Origin: Bacteroides salyersiae WAL 10018 = DSM 18765 = JCM 12988
GTDB taxonomy: Bacteria; Bacteroidota; Bacteroidia; Bacteroidales; Bacteroidaceae
Length of the DNA stretch: 64,000 nt
Reading direction: 5' to 3'
Assembly: GCF_000381365.1 (NCBI RefSeq)
Contig: NZ_KB905467.1
Location: 1,239,278-1,303,277, forward strand
The notes under the pieces: model-generated
Databases searched by the model: none
What the model was told of the DNA's origin: nothing
What the model saw: the letters and a program-made list of their open reading frames with translations, nothing else
Shown here: in pieces, positions 16,805 to 24,551 of the stretch
Position numbering within the stretch: the stretch's first letter is position 1
How the letters are laid out: each line of letters begins with the position of its first letter
Translations under genes and position numbers: made by a program

Positions 16805-19097
16805 ATCCTACTTCCGAACCGGCACAAGGATCAAAACCCTCGGGCAGTTGGAATTCCTCTGCCGGGTCGTATCCCAAAGTAGGGTCGGCAAATACCTTGT
16901 TCATGTATTTGGCCCAAATCGGCAATGCCAAAGAAGCACCCTGTCCGTAGGTCATGGTGTCGAAATGGATATCACGTTCCTCACCTCCTACCCAGCAGCC
17001 GGACACCAGAGAGGGAATGAATCCCATAAACCAACCGTCGGAATTGGAATTGGTAGTTCCCGTCTTACCGCCCATATCGGCTGTGATGCCGTAGCGGCTG
17101 CGTACACGTCCACCGGTTCCTTCGTTGATAACGGCACGAAGCATCACCAGCATTTTGTATGCGCTCGATGCACTGATGACCTCTTCCATTTGCGGAGAGA
17201 AAGTAGCAAGCACATTACCCTCGCTGTCTTCGATGCGGGTAACGAACAGAGGGGCTACACGGATACCCTTGTTGGCAAATGCGGTGTATGCACTCACCAT
17301 CTCCCCTACTGAAATTTCGCATGGGCCGAGAGCAAGCGACACGGTCGGCATAATCTCTTTGTTGCGGACACCGAAACTGTGGATCAGACGGACCATTGCA
17401 TACGGATTCAGTTTACTCATCAGATATGCAGATACCCAGTTGCTGGAATTAGCCAATCCCCATTTCAGTGTGACGAGCTCGCCGTAACGTTTCTTGGTAC
17501 TGTTGCGCGGCGTCCAGGGAATACCGTTTTCATCCAGTAAGGTCTGTTCCACATGACGGGTTTCGTCGCAGGGTGAGAAACCGTTTTCCATGGCATATGC
17601 GTAGAGATACGGCTTGATCGTAGAACCCACCTGGCGACGGCCTACCATGGCCATGTCATATTGGAAATAAGTATAGTTGGGGCCACCGACGTAGGCTTTC
17701 ACATGCCCGTTGAACGGATTCATCGACATGAAGCCGGCACGTAGGAAATGTTTGTAATATTTAATGGAATCCATCGGAGTCATCAGGGTATCCTTTTCGC
17801 CGGTCCAACTGAATACGGACATCTCTTCGGGCGTATCGAATGCCTTTTTGATCTCCGCTTCCGAAGCTCCCGCCTTTTTCATCAAGCGGTAACGGTCTGT
17901 TTGCTTTAAGGTCCTTTGCAGGATTTCGTCTACCTGCGCCTGTGTCAGATTGTTGCTATACGGGGCTTTTGAGCGTCCTTTTTTCTCTTTGAAGAATTGT
18001 GCCTGCAACTCTTTCAAGTGCTCCTCCACCGCATCCTCCGCATACTTTTGCATGCGCGAATCGATGGTTGTATAAATCTTCAGTCCGTCTGTGTAGATAT
18101 TGTAGTTCGAACCGTCTTTTTTCCGGTTTTTGGCACACCATCCATACAGAGGGTTGGTTTCCCAATCAAGCGAATCTTCATAGAATTTCTGCATCTGCCA
18201 TCCCCGGTAGTTGCTCTTGTCCGGTTTGTTGGCGGTCATCACTCCACGCAGGTATTCGCGGAAGTAAGTGGCAAGGCCCTCTTTGTGATCCACCCGGTTG
18301 TAAGTCAGTTTTAATGGCAATGCCTGCAATGAATCACGTTCTGCGGCAGTGATGAATCCGGCTTTTTCTATTTGGCCGAGTACTACGTTTCGGCGTCCCA
18401 AGGCATTTTTGCGTATCTTTTCGTTCCGGGATACCGGATTGTATAGAGACGGATTCTGGCACATGCCTACCAGCATGGCGGCTTCTTCGATTTTCAGGTC
18501 TTTCGGTTCGCAGCCAAAGTAGGTCTGGGAAGCCGTCTTGATGCCGACCGCATTATTCAGAAAGTCGAACTTGTTGAGATACATGGTCAGGATTTCCTCT
18601 TTGGTGTAGTAACGTTCCAGCTTTACGGCAATCACCCATTCGATCGGTTTTTGAAGCAGGCGCTGGAGGGTGTTGCTCGCCACTTTTTCCGTGAAGAGCT
18701 GTTTGGCAAGCTGCTGCGAGAGCGTGCTGCCGCCACCGGCGCTTTTCTGCAACAAGATGCCGCGTTTCACCAGCGCGCGGAAAAGTGCTTTGGCATCGAT
18801 GCCCGAATGCTCGGTGAAGCGCACGTCTTCGGTAGCGATCAGCGCATGGATGATGGCAGGTGACAGATCGGCATAACTGCTGTAAACGCGATTGTTCTTT
18901 TGCAATGAGAATGTGCCGAGCACCTTCCCGTCTTCCGAAAATATCTCGGCGGCAAATTTATAATCCGGATTCTCAAGTTCTTCCACGGGAGGCATATAGC
19001 CGATCCAGCCGTTGGAGATAGAGGTGAAAATACCCACACAGAGCAAAACTATTATTACAAGAAAAATCCAGAGGAATTTTATTATTTTTTTTATCAT
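16761..19097 (-). CDS. mrcA: penicillin-binding protein 1A (bifunctional transglycosylase/transpeptidase)
   Basis: 778 residues. An N-terminal membrane anchor (residues 7-27) is followed by the GT51 transglycosylase domain: ATEDVRF with catalytic Glu near 90 and GGSTLSQQLAKQLF near 122. The transpeptidase domain has the active-site STIK at 492-495, SSN at 551-553 and KTGT at 678-681, so both activities look intact. It polymerises and cross-links peptidoglycan at the inner membrane. It is the first gene of a unit with folK; the probable promoter is TAACTTTG at 19134-19141. Confidence 0.96.
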   Translation of the reverse strand: MIKKIIKFLWIFLVIIVLLCVGIFTSISNGWIGYMPPVEELENPDYKFAAEIFSEDGKVLGTFSLQKNNRVYSSYADLSPAIIHALIATEDVRFTEHSGIDAKALFRALVKRGILLQKSAGGGSTLSQQLAKQLFTEKVASNTLQRLLQKPIEWVIAVKLERYYTKEEILTMYLNKFDFLNNAVGIKTASQTYFGCEPKDLKIEEAAMLVGMCQNPSLYNPVSRNEKIRKNALGRRNVVLGQIEKAGFITAAERDSLQALPLKLTYNRVDHKEGLATYFREYLRGVMTANKPDKSNYRGWQMQKFYEDSLDWETNPLYGWCAKNRKKDGSNYNIYTDGLKIYTTIDSRMQKYAEDAVEEHLKELQAQFFKEKKGRSKAPYSNNLTQAQVDEILQRTLKQTDRYRLMKKAGASEAEIKKAFDTPEEMSVFSWTGEKDTLMTPMDSIKYYKHFLRAGFMSMNPFNGHVKAYVGGPNYTYFQYDMAMVGRRQVGSTIKPYLYAYAMENGFSPCDETRHVEQTLLDENGIPWTPRNSTKKRYGELVTLKWGLANSSNWVSAYLMSKLNPYAMVRLIHSFGVRNKEIMPTVSLALGPCEISVGEMVSAYTAFANKGIRVAPLFVTRIEDSEGNVLATFSPQMEEVISASSAYKMLVMLRAVINEGTGGRVRSRYGITADMGGKTGTTNSNSDGWFMGFIPSLVSGCWVGGEERDIHFDTMTYGQGASLALPIWAKYMNKVFADPTLGYDPAEEFQLPEGFDPCAGSEVGYDDSGDTGLDDLFN

Positions 19098-19133
19098 TAT
19101 GTCTGATTACGAATTATCTGGTTATTGAATGTG

Positions 19134-19141
19134 CAAAGTTA
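19134..19141 (-). promoter_or_regulatory. predicted -7 element of the PBP1A/folK unit
   Basis: TAACTTTG on the minus strand, 36 bases before ATG 19097. Confidence 0.6.
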
Positions 19142-19231
19142 GTCATAATTTAGCGAATGCGCAAAAAAAAGTGATGCTTCCGCACGGAGAAATATACAGG
19201 ATGGCGGGATACTTTTCGGACGGGAAAACGC

Positions 19232-19327
19232 AAGGACGGTGCATACTGCTTTCAAGGGTGGTGCATTGAAGCTCCAAGTACAGTGCATATCGGTCTTAAG
19301 GACGGTGCATGATTACTTTGAGCACCG
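19232..19327. repeat. 22-bp-period array A, core AAGGACGGTGCAT, with inverted end copy
   Basis: Four 13-base cores start at 19232, 19254, 19276 and 19298, exactly 22 bp apart. They read AAGGACGGTGCAT, AAGGGTGGTGCAT, AAGTACAGTGCAT and AAGGACGGTGCAT; the bases between are not conserved. An inverted partial core AGCACCG follows at 19321-19327 and can pair with the last copy. It lies between divergent PBP1A and pyrB. Confidence 0.85.
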
Positions 19328-19332
19328 TGTCC

Positions 19333-19848
19333 GGAAGGTGCGGAAAATAGGTTTATGAGAATACGGCAGATTGCCAGACCGGGTGTTAAAGTATGCAAAT
19401 TCGAGAAGAGGAAAACGATAAATTCTCTACGGTTATCAGGCCGGATCCCGGTCGTTTTGATAGCAGTTTTCGAGCAAGTCCGAAGCATTCGCGAGAAAAA
19501 AACGCGATCAACGAGGGGGGAGTCTCTAAGGATTTGCCGCCGAGCTTTCGGGCTATCTTTCTGATACACAACACTGTTCGGCTCAATAGCGCGCTCACGC
19601 GAAGCGCGCGTAAAGAAGAGTAGAGAAGAATATAAATAACTCTCTCTCAAAAAAGAGTGCGTGCGAGCCGCTTTTATCTGTTACCGGAATCAGTAACAAC
19701 ATTGATAAAAAAGCGTCCTGTATTTGCCGCATCAATCAACACGGCCAAAAACAGGAAGAGCTATGAAAAGAAGCACGTCGGTCCGGTATGGATTATTATC
19801 AATTCCTTGTGGCACGGGCAAGAGACCGTCGCCGGCAGAAAAAAAGCA
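19333..19848. other. non-coding stretch upstream of pyrB with two strong hairpins
   Basis: No convincing gene is seen here; short open frames lack family resemblance and good starts. It holds a GC-rich hairpin GCGCGCT/AGCGCGC (19589-19595 with 19603-19609). A longer stem pairs 19669-19678 with 19704-19715, with GTTAC/GTAAC inside. An unrecognised structured RNA or a long leader is possible, but I cannot name one. Confidence 0.4.
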
Positions 19849-19856
19849 TAACTTTG
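19849..19856 (+). promoter_or_regulatory. predicted -7 element of pyrBI
   Basis: TAACTTTG, 83 bases before the pyrB ATG at 19940. Confidence 0.6.
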
Positions 19857-19939
19857 CGTTTTATTTTGTTGTGGATGCCGCATTTTATCTCTATCTTTAC
19901 AGTCTGAAAACAAGTCCTATCAATATTAAAGATAACAGA

Positions 19940-20878
19940 ATGGAAAACAGAAGTTTAGTAACCATTGCCGAACATTCGAAAGAAAAAATTCTCTATATGC
20001 TCGAAATGGCGAAGCAATTTGAACAACATCCCAACCGCCGGCTGCTCGAAGGCAAAGTAGTGGCAACCCTGTTCTTCGAACCCTCCACCCGCACCCGTCT
20101 GAGTTTTGAAACAGCTGCCAACCGGCTCGGTGCACGTGTTATCGGTTTCACTGACCCCAAAGCCACCAGCTCGTCTAAAGGGGAAACGCTGAAAGATACC
20201 ATCAAAATGGTAAGTAATTATGCCGATATCATCGTGATGCGACACTATCTGGAAGGGGCGGCGCGATATGCCAGCGAGGTGACGGCGATTCCGATCGTAA
20301 ATGCCGGTGACGGTGCCAACCAGCACCCCTCGCAAACGATGCTCGACCTCTACTCCATCTACAAAACGCAGGGAACGCTCGAGAATCTGAATATTTATCT
20401 GGTGGGCGACCTCAAGTACGGACGTACCGTTCATTCACTGCTGATGGCCATGCGCCACTTCAATCCGACTTTCCATTTTATCGCTCCCGATGAACTGAAA
20501 ATGCCGGAAGAATACAAGATTTATTGCAAAGAGCACGATATAAAATATGTGGAGCATACCGACTTTACGGAAGAGACGATTGCCGAAGCGGATATCTTGT
20601 ATATGACCCGTGTGCAACGCGAACGTTTCACCGATCTTATGGAATACGAACGGGTGAAAAATGTGTATATCCTTCGCGCCCGGATGCTCGAAAACACACG
20701 GCCGAACCTCCGCATCCTGCATCCGTTGCCCCGTGTCAACGAGATTGCCTATGATGTGGACGAAAGCCCCAAAGCCTATTATTTCCAGCAGGCACAAAAC
20801 GGGCTGTATGCCCGTGAGGCCATTCTCTGCGATGTACTGGGCATCACGCTGGAAGAGGTAATGAACAGTGACAAGTGA
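19940..20878 (+). CDS. pyrB: aspartate carbamoyltransferase catalytic subunit
   Basis: 312 residues from ATG 19940. The frame is open 72 codons further upstream, but the family begins near MENRSLVTI and the promoter at 19849 lies inside that extension. The enzyme joins carbamoyl phosphate and aspartate, the first committed step of pyrimidine synthesis. Motifs: FFEPSTRTRLSFE (carbamoyl-phosphate site), DGANQHPSQTMLDL, GDLKYGRTVHSL, and HPLPRVNEI. It is followed 96 bases later by pyrI. The last codons (AACAGTGACAAGTGA) begin the AGTGACAAG array that fills the gap. Confidence 0.97.
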   Translation: MENRSLVTIAEHSKEKILYMLEMAKQFEQHPNRRLLEGKVVATLFFEPSTRTRLSFETAANRLGARVIGFTDPKATSSSKGETLKDTIKMVSNYADIIVMRHYLEGAARYASEVTAIPIVNAGDGANQHPSQTMLDLYSIYKTQGTLENLNIYLVGDLKYGRTVHSLLMAMRHFNPTFHFIAPDELKMPEEYKIYCKEHDIKYVEHTDFTEETIAEADILYMTRVQRERFTDLMEYERVKNVYILRARMLENTRPNLRILHPLPRVNEIAYDVDESPKAYYFQQAQNGLYAREAILCDVLGITLEEVMNSDK

Positions 20879-20920
20879 ATTAGTGACAAGCGATTAGCGA
20901 CAAGAGAATTAGTGAAAGGT
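20867..20920. repeat. AGTGACAAG tandem array spanning the pyrB stop
   Basis: AGTGACAAG at 20867-20875 lies inside the coding end of pyrB. Near-copies start at 20882, 20896 and 20911, a 14-15 bp period. The array continues the last codons of the gene into the gap before pyrI. Confidence 0.75.
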
Positions 20921-20974
20921 GACTGGCAACGAAGGAGGCTTGCTGCCATGAATCAAAAAAAGAAGATATAAGTT

Positions 20975-21436
20975 ATGAACGAGAATAAACAGGCCCTGCA
21001 AGTGGCTGCCCTCAGAGACGGGACAGTTATCGACCATATCCCCAGTGAAAAGCTGTTTACGATAGTGCGATTGCTCGGATTGGAACATATGACGAACAAT
21101 ATCACAATCGGCTTTAATCTTGAAAGCAAGAAACTGGGAAGAAAGGGGATCATAAAGATTGCCGGTAAGTTTTTCTGTGACGAAGAGATCAACCGTATCT
21201 CGGTAGTGGCTCCGCATGTGAAACTGAACATTATCCGCGACTATGAAGTCGTGGAAAAGAAAGAGGTGCAAATGCCGGATGAACTGAAGGCGATCATCAA
21301 ATGTGCAAATCCGAAATGCATTACCAACAACGAGCCGATGGCTACCCTTTTTCATGTGGTGGACAAGGACAATTGCATCGTGAAATGCCATTATTGCGAG
21401 AAAGAACAGAAAAGAGAAGAGTTTACGATCATTTAA
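20975..21436 (+). CDS. pyrI: aspartate carbamoyltransferase regulatory subunit
   Basis: 153 residues. The N-terminal allosteric domain (ALRDGTVIDHIP, TIGFNLESKKLGRKG) binds nucleotide effectors. The C-terminal zinc domain has the four expected cysteines (CANPKC and CHYC, near residues 109-141) that hold the contact to PyrB. Together with pyrB it forms the classic dodecameric ATCase with CTP feedback. It is in one transcript with pyrB. Its final codons (TTTACGATCATTTAA) are echoed in the inverted repeat just downstream. Confidence 0.96.
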   Translation: MNENKQALQVAALRDGTVIDHIPSEKLFTIVRLLGLEHMTNNITIGFNLESKKLGRKGIIKIAGKFFCDEEINRISVVAPHVKLNIIRDYEVVEKKEVQMPDELKAIIKCANPKCITNNEPMATLFHVVDKDNCIVKCHYCEKEQKREEFTII

Positions 21437-21443
21437 GAGACCT

Positions 21444-21567
21444 AAGAGATTTACGATTAGACGATTTACGATTTACGATTGATGGATCATGCTTCTGTCA
21501 GTTGGAGCAAATGACAAAAAGAGTAATCCCAATCGTAAATCGTAAATCGTCTAATCGTAAATCTCTT
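21444..21567. repeat. perfect 38-bp inverted repeat after pyrI, unit TTTACGAT
   Basis: 21444-21481 and 21530-21567 are exact reverse complements over 38 bp with a 48-base loop. Each arm contains three TTTACGA units, and the last codons of pyrI carry a fourth TTTACGAT, so the array seems to start in the gene's own end. It probably acts as the pyrBI terminator, although there is no strong U-tract. Confidence 0.95.
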
Positions 21568-21589
21568 GAATTGTAATCCCATTTAATGT

Positions 21590-22156
21590 ATGCGTGTCGA
21601 CTGGAAACCGGGAACAATGATTTATCCGTTGCCTGCCGTTATGGTGAGTTGCGGAAACGATGAGAGTGAATACAACATTATTACAGTGGCATGGACGGGA
21701 ACGATTTGTACGAACCCGCCCATGTGTTATATATCCGTACGCCCGGAACGCCACTCTCATTCTATTATAAAGAAGAATATGGAATTTGTCATTAACCTGA
21801 CAACGGCGGATATGGCCTTTCCCACCGACTGGTGCGGGGTACGTTCCGGACGCGATTACCATAAGTTTGAAGAGATGGGGCTGACACCGGGCAAATCGAC
21901 CGTGGTGGGTGCGCCGCTTATTGAAGAATCGCCGCTTTGTATCGAATGCCGGGTGAAAGAAATCCTGTCTTTAGGGTCGCATGATATGTTTATAGCCGAT
22001 GTGGTGAACGTGCGTGCAGACGAACGGCACCTGAATGCCGAAACCGGCAAGCTCGAACTGGCAGAGGCCAACCCGTTGGTGTATGTCCATGGCGGCTATT
22101 ACGAACTGGGCAATAAAATAGGAAAGTTCGGCTGGAGTGTAGAGAAAAAGAGATGA
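21590..22156 (+). CDS. flavin reductase family protein (flavoredoxin-like)
   Basis: 188 residues of the FMN-binding split-barrel fold used by flavin reductases and flavoredoxins. Characteristic stretches are PLPAVMVSCG, NIITVAWTGTICTNPP, SVRPERHSHSII and FVINLTT. Such proteins bind FMN and pass electrons between NAD(P)H or ferredoxin and other carriers; the substrate here is unknown. Cytoplasmic. It lies 23 bases after the pyrI inverted repeat and is followed by an outer-membrane protein gene; no specific link is evident. Confidence 0.88.
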   Translation: MRVDWKPGTMIYPLPAVMVSCGNDESEYNIITVAWTGTICTNPPMCYISVRPERHSHSIIKKNMEFVINLTTADMAFPTDWCGVRSGRDYHKFEEMGLTPGKSTVVGAPLIEESPLCIECRVKEILSLGSHDMFIADVVNVRADERHLNAETGKLELAEANPLVYVHGGYYELGNKIGKFGWSVEKKR

Positions 22157-22239
22157 TTGAATCAAAAAACGGATCATTTAAACTGAATAACCAAACCGGG
22201 CAATCAACCGGATTAATTAACTGAATAACCAATACCGAT

Positions 22240-23040
22240 ATGCCAATCAGAAAAAAAGAAAACCGTAAAGGCGGCATGCATCTGAAGCGACGCCCGGCTT
22301 TGTATCTCTGCAGAGCGGTGGCGATATGGATATGCGGTATTGCCGGCGTGTGGCCTGCCTTTGCACAAAGAAACATGCAGGATATCATCGAGCGTCCCAA
22401 TAACAGTAAATTCAATATCGGGGTGAAAGCCGGCTTCAATGCCTCTATGTTTCTGGTGTCGGATTTTAAGATTCAAGACGTCACGATCGACGAAATTCAG
22501 AACAATTACAGAGTCGGCTATTTCGGCGCGCTTTTCATGCGCATCAATATGAAGAAGCACTTCATACAGCCCGAAGTATCCTACAACGTCAGTAAATGCG
22601 AAATAACGTTTGATAAATTAGGGTCGCACCACCCGGATATAGAACCCGACTATGCATCAGTTATTTCGATGATACACAGCGTCGATTTCCCGGTGCTATA
22701 CGGTTATAATGTGGTGAAGAACGGGCCGTACGGCATGTCCATTTTTGCCGGCCCCAAACTGCGCTACATCTGGGGAAAGAAGAACGAAATCACTTTTGAG
22801 AACTTTGACCAGAAGGGTATCGACGAACGGCTTTATCCTTTTAACATAAGCGCGGTGATCGGTGTGGGAGTCAACATCTCGCGTATCTTTTTTGATTTCC
22901 GATATGAACAAGGGTTGCACAACATTTCCAAATCGGTGACCTACGACAATATCAATTCCGATGGAAGTACAGGAGTAAGCAATATCACCTTCCGGCGGCG
23001 CGATCAGGTACTCAGTTTCTCGCTCGGGGTGATATTTTAA
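22240..23040 (+). CDS. PorT-like outer-membrane beta-barrel protein
   Basis: 266 residues; a second ATG lies at 22276 (MHLKRRPAL). A basic stretch, a hydrophobic segment and an AFAQ-type cleavage site indicate export. The mature part has alternating strands typical of the PorT/OMP_b-brl_2 group: FNIGVKAGFNASMF, YFGALFMRIN, FIQPEVSYNV, and a final SFSLGVIF ending on Phe as barrels do. In PorT-carrying relatives this group is linked to type IX secretion, but many paralogues exist and this one cannot be assigned. It ends about 105 bases before glyA. Confidence 0.75.
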   Translation: MPIRKKENRKGGMHLKRRPALYLCRAVAIWICGIAGVWPAFAQRNMQDIIERPNNSKFNIGVKAGFNASMFLVSDFKIQDVTIDEIQNNYRVGYFGALFMRINMKKHFIQPEVSYNVSKCEITFDKLGSHHPDIEPDYASVISMIHSVDFPVLYGYNVVKNGPYGMSIFAGPKLRYIWGKKNEITFENFDQKGIDERLYPFNISAVIGVGVNISRIFFDFRYEQGLHNISKSVTYDNINSDGSTGVSNITFRRRDQVLSFSLGVIF

Positions 23041-23084
23041 TAGATAAATCTGGATATTTTTGTCGGATTATCATTCTTTTTCCA

Positions 23085-23092
23085 TAAATTTG
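23085..23092 (+). promoter_or_regulatory. predicted promoter of glyA
   Basis: TAAATTTG (-7) at 23085-23092 with TTTG at 23059-23062 as the -33 element, 53 bases before ATG 23146. Confidence 0.7.
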
Positions 23093-23145
23093 TGCGCTTA
23101 ATAAAGAATCTCGCATTAAGAAACTTATTTTTATTATAAACCAGA

Positions 23146-24426
23146 ATGAAAAGAGACGATTTAATTTTCGATATTATCGAAAAAGAGCATCAACGTCAGC
23201 TCAAAGGCATCGAGCTGATCGCATCAGAAAACTTTGTGAGTGACCAGGTAATGGAGGCAATGGGCTCCTGCCTTACCAATAAATATGCCGAAGGCTATCC
23301 CGGCAAGCGTTACTACGGCGGTTGCGAGGTGGTAGACCAGAGCGAACAGATCGCTATCGACCGGTTGAAGCAGATTTTTGGCGCCGAATGGGCCAATGTA
23401 CAGCCACACTCCGGCGCACAGGCCAATGCAGCCGTGTTCCTTGCCGTTTTGAATCCGGGAGATAAATTTATGGGATTGAACCTGGCACACGGCGGACACC
23501 TTTCTCACGGTTCGCTGGTAAATACTTCCGGTATCATCTATACTCCATGCGAGTATAATCTTAATCAGGAAACCGGCCGTGTAGACTACGATCAGATGGA
23601 GGAAGTTGCCCTGCGCGAACGTCCGAAAATGATTATCGGCGGCGGTTCGGCATACTCTCGCGAATGGGATTACAAACGCATGCGTGAAATTGCAGATAAA
23701 GTGGGCGCCATCCTTATGATCGACATGGCGCATCCGGCCGGGCTGATTGCCGCCGGGCTCCTCGACAATCCGGTAAAATATGCGCACATCGTCACTTCAA
23801 CTACACATAAAACACTTCGCGGTCCTCGTGGCGGCGTTATCATGATGGGAAAAGACTTCCCCAACCCATGGGGAAAGACAACTCCGAAAGGAGAGGTCAA
23901 AATGATGTCTCAATTGCTTGATTCTGCCGTATTCCCCGGCATCCAGGGTGGTCCGTTGGAACACGTTATCGCTGCAAAAGCCGTGGCTTTCGGCGAATGC
24001 CTGCAACCGGAATACAAGGAGTATCAGAAACAAGTACAGAAAAATGCCGCCGTATTGGCACAGGCCCTGATTGATCGCGGCTTTACAATCGTTTCCGGTG
24101 GTACGGACAATCACTCCATGCTGGTAGACCTGCGCTCCAAATACCCGGACCTGACAGGTAAAGTAGCGGAAAAAGCATTGGTATCTGCCGATATTACAGT
24201 GAACAAGAACATGGTTCCGTTCGACAGCCGTTCGGCATTCCAGACTTCGGGTATCCGTCTGGGTACTCCTGCCATCACAACCCGTGGTGCGAAAGAAGAT
24301 CTGATGCTCGACATTGCCGAGATGATCGAAACAGTGCTTTCCAATGTGGATAATGAAGAAGTGATTGCACAGGTGCGTGCACGTGTCAATAAGACCATGG
24401 AGAAATATCCGATTTTCGCATACTAA
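23146..24426 (+). CDS. glyA: serine hydroxymethyltransferase
   Basis: 426 residues, normal length. This PLP enzyme converts serine and tetrahydrofolate to glycine and 5,10-methylene-THF in the cytoplasm. Family hallmarks: LIASENFVS near the start, NKYAEGYPGKRYYGG, PHSGAQANAAVF, and the PLP-lysine motif TTHKTLRGPRGG. It has its own promoter and terminator. It faces fhs convergently; both enzymes supply the one-carbon folate pool. Confidence 0.98.
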   Translation: MKRDDLIFDIIEKEHQRQLKGIELIASENFVSDQVMEAMGSCLTNKYAEGYPGKRYYGGCEVVDQSEQIAIDRLKQIFGAEWANVQPHSGAQANAAVFLAVLNPGDKFMGLNLAHGGHLSHGSLVNTSGIIYTPCEYNLNQETGRVDYDQMEEVALRERPKMIIGGGSAYSREWDYKRMREIADKVGAILMIDMAHPAGLIAAGLLDNPVKYAHIVTSTTHKTLRGPRGGVIMMGKDFPNPWGKTTPKGEVKMMSQLLDSAVFPGIQGGPLEHVIAAKAVAFGECLQPEYKEYQKQVQKNAAVLAQALIDRGFTIVSGGTDNHSMLVDLRSKYPDLTGKVAEKALVSADITVNKNMVPFDSRSAFQTSGIRLGTPAITTRGAKEDLMLDIAEMIETVLSNVDNEEVIAQVRARVNKTMEKYPIFAY

Positions 24427-24463
24427 GAAATCAGACGAATAGCAAGGAGGTATCTTGCAAATG

Positions 24464-24500
24464 TCCCGCGTATCCTTTCCGGTTACGCGGGATTTTTTTA
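24464..24500 (+). terminator. glyA terminator
   Basis: TCCCGCGTA (24464-24472) pairs with TACGCGGGA (24484-24492) and is followed by a run of seven T. Confidence 0.9.
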
Positions 24501-24520
24501 TCCGTTTGTGAACCTTAGCT

Positions 24521-24550
24521 CCCTCTCCCACGGAGAGGGCTGGGGAGAGG
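24521..24550. repeat. CCCTCTCC/GGAGAGGG palindromic repeat after fhs
   Basis: CCCTCTCC (24521-24528) pairs with GGAGAGGG (24532-24539), and GGGGAGAGG follows at 24542-24550. It resembles a dispersed intergenic palindrome seen in many bacteria (from memory). On the minus strand GAGCTAAG occurs at the fhs stop and again beyond the palindrome. Confidence 0.7.
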
Positions 24551-24551
24551 C

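Noticed and set aside
19232..19327. CRISPR-like array
   Set aside because: Cores are only 13 bases, gaps 9 bases, no leader and no cas genes; too short for repeat/spacer units. The same holds for the arrays at 37301, 45524 and 60105.
19657..19851. Small plus-strand gene before pyrB
   Set aside because: Its 64 codons show no family, it has no promoter, and it overlaps the hairpin and the pyrB promoter.
19724..19939. 72-codon N-terminal extension of pyrB
   Set aside because: The predicted promoter lies inside it, and the family starts near MENRSLVTI at 19940.
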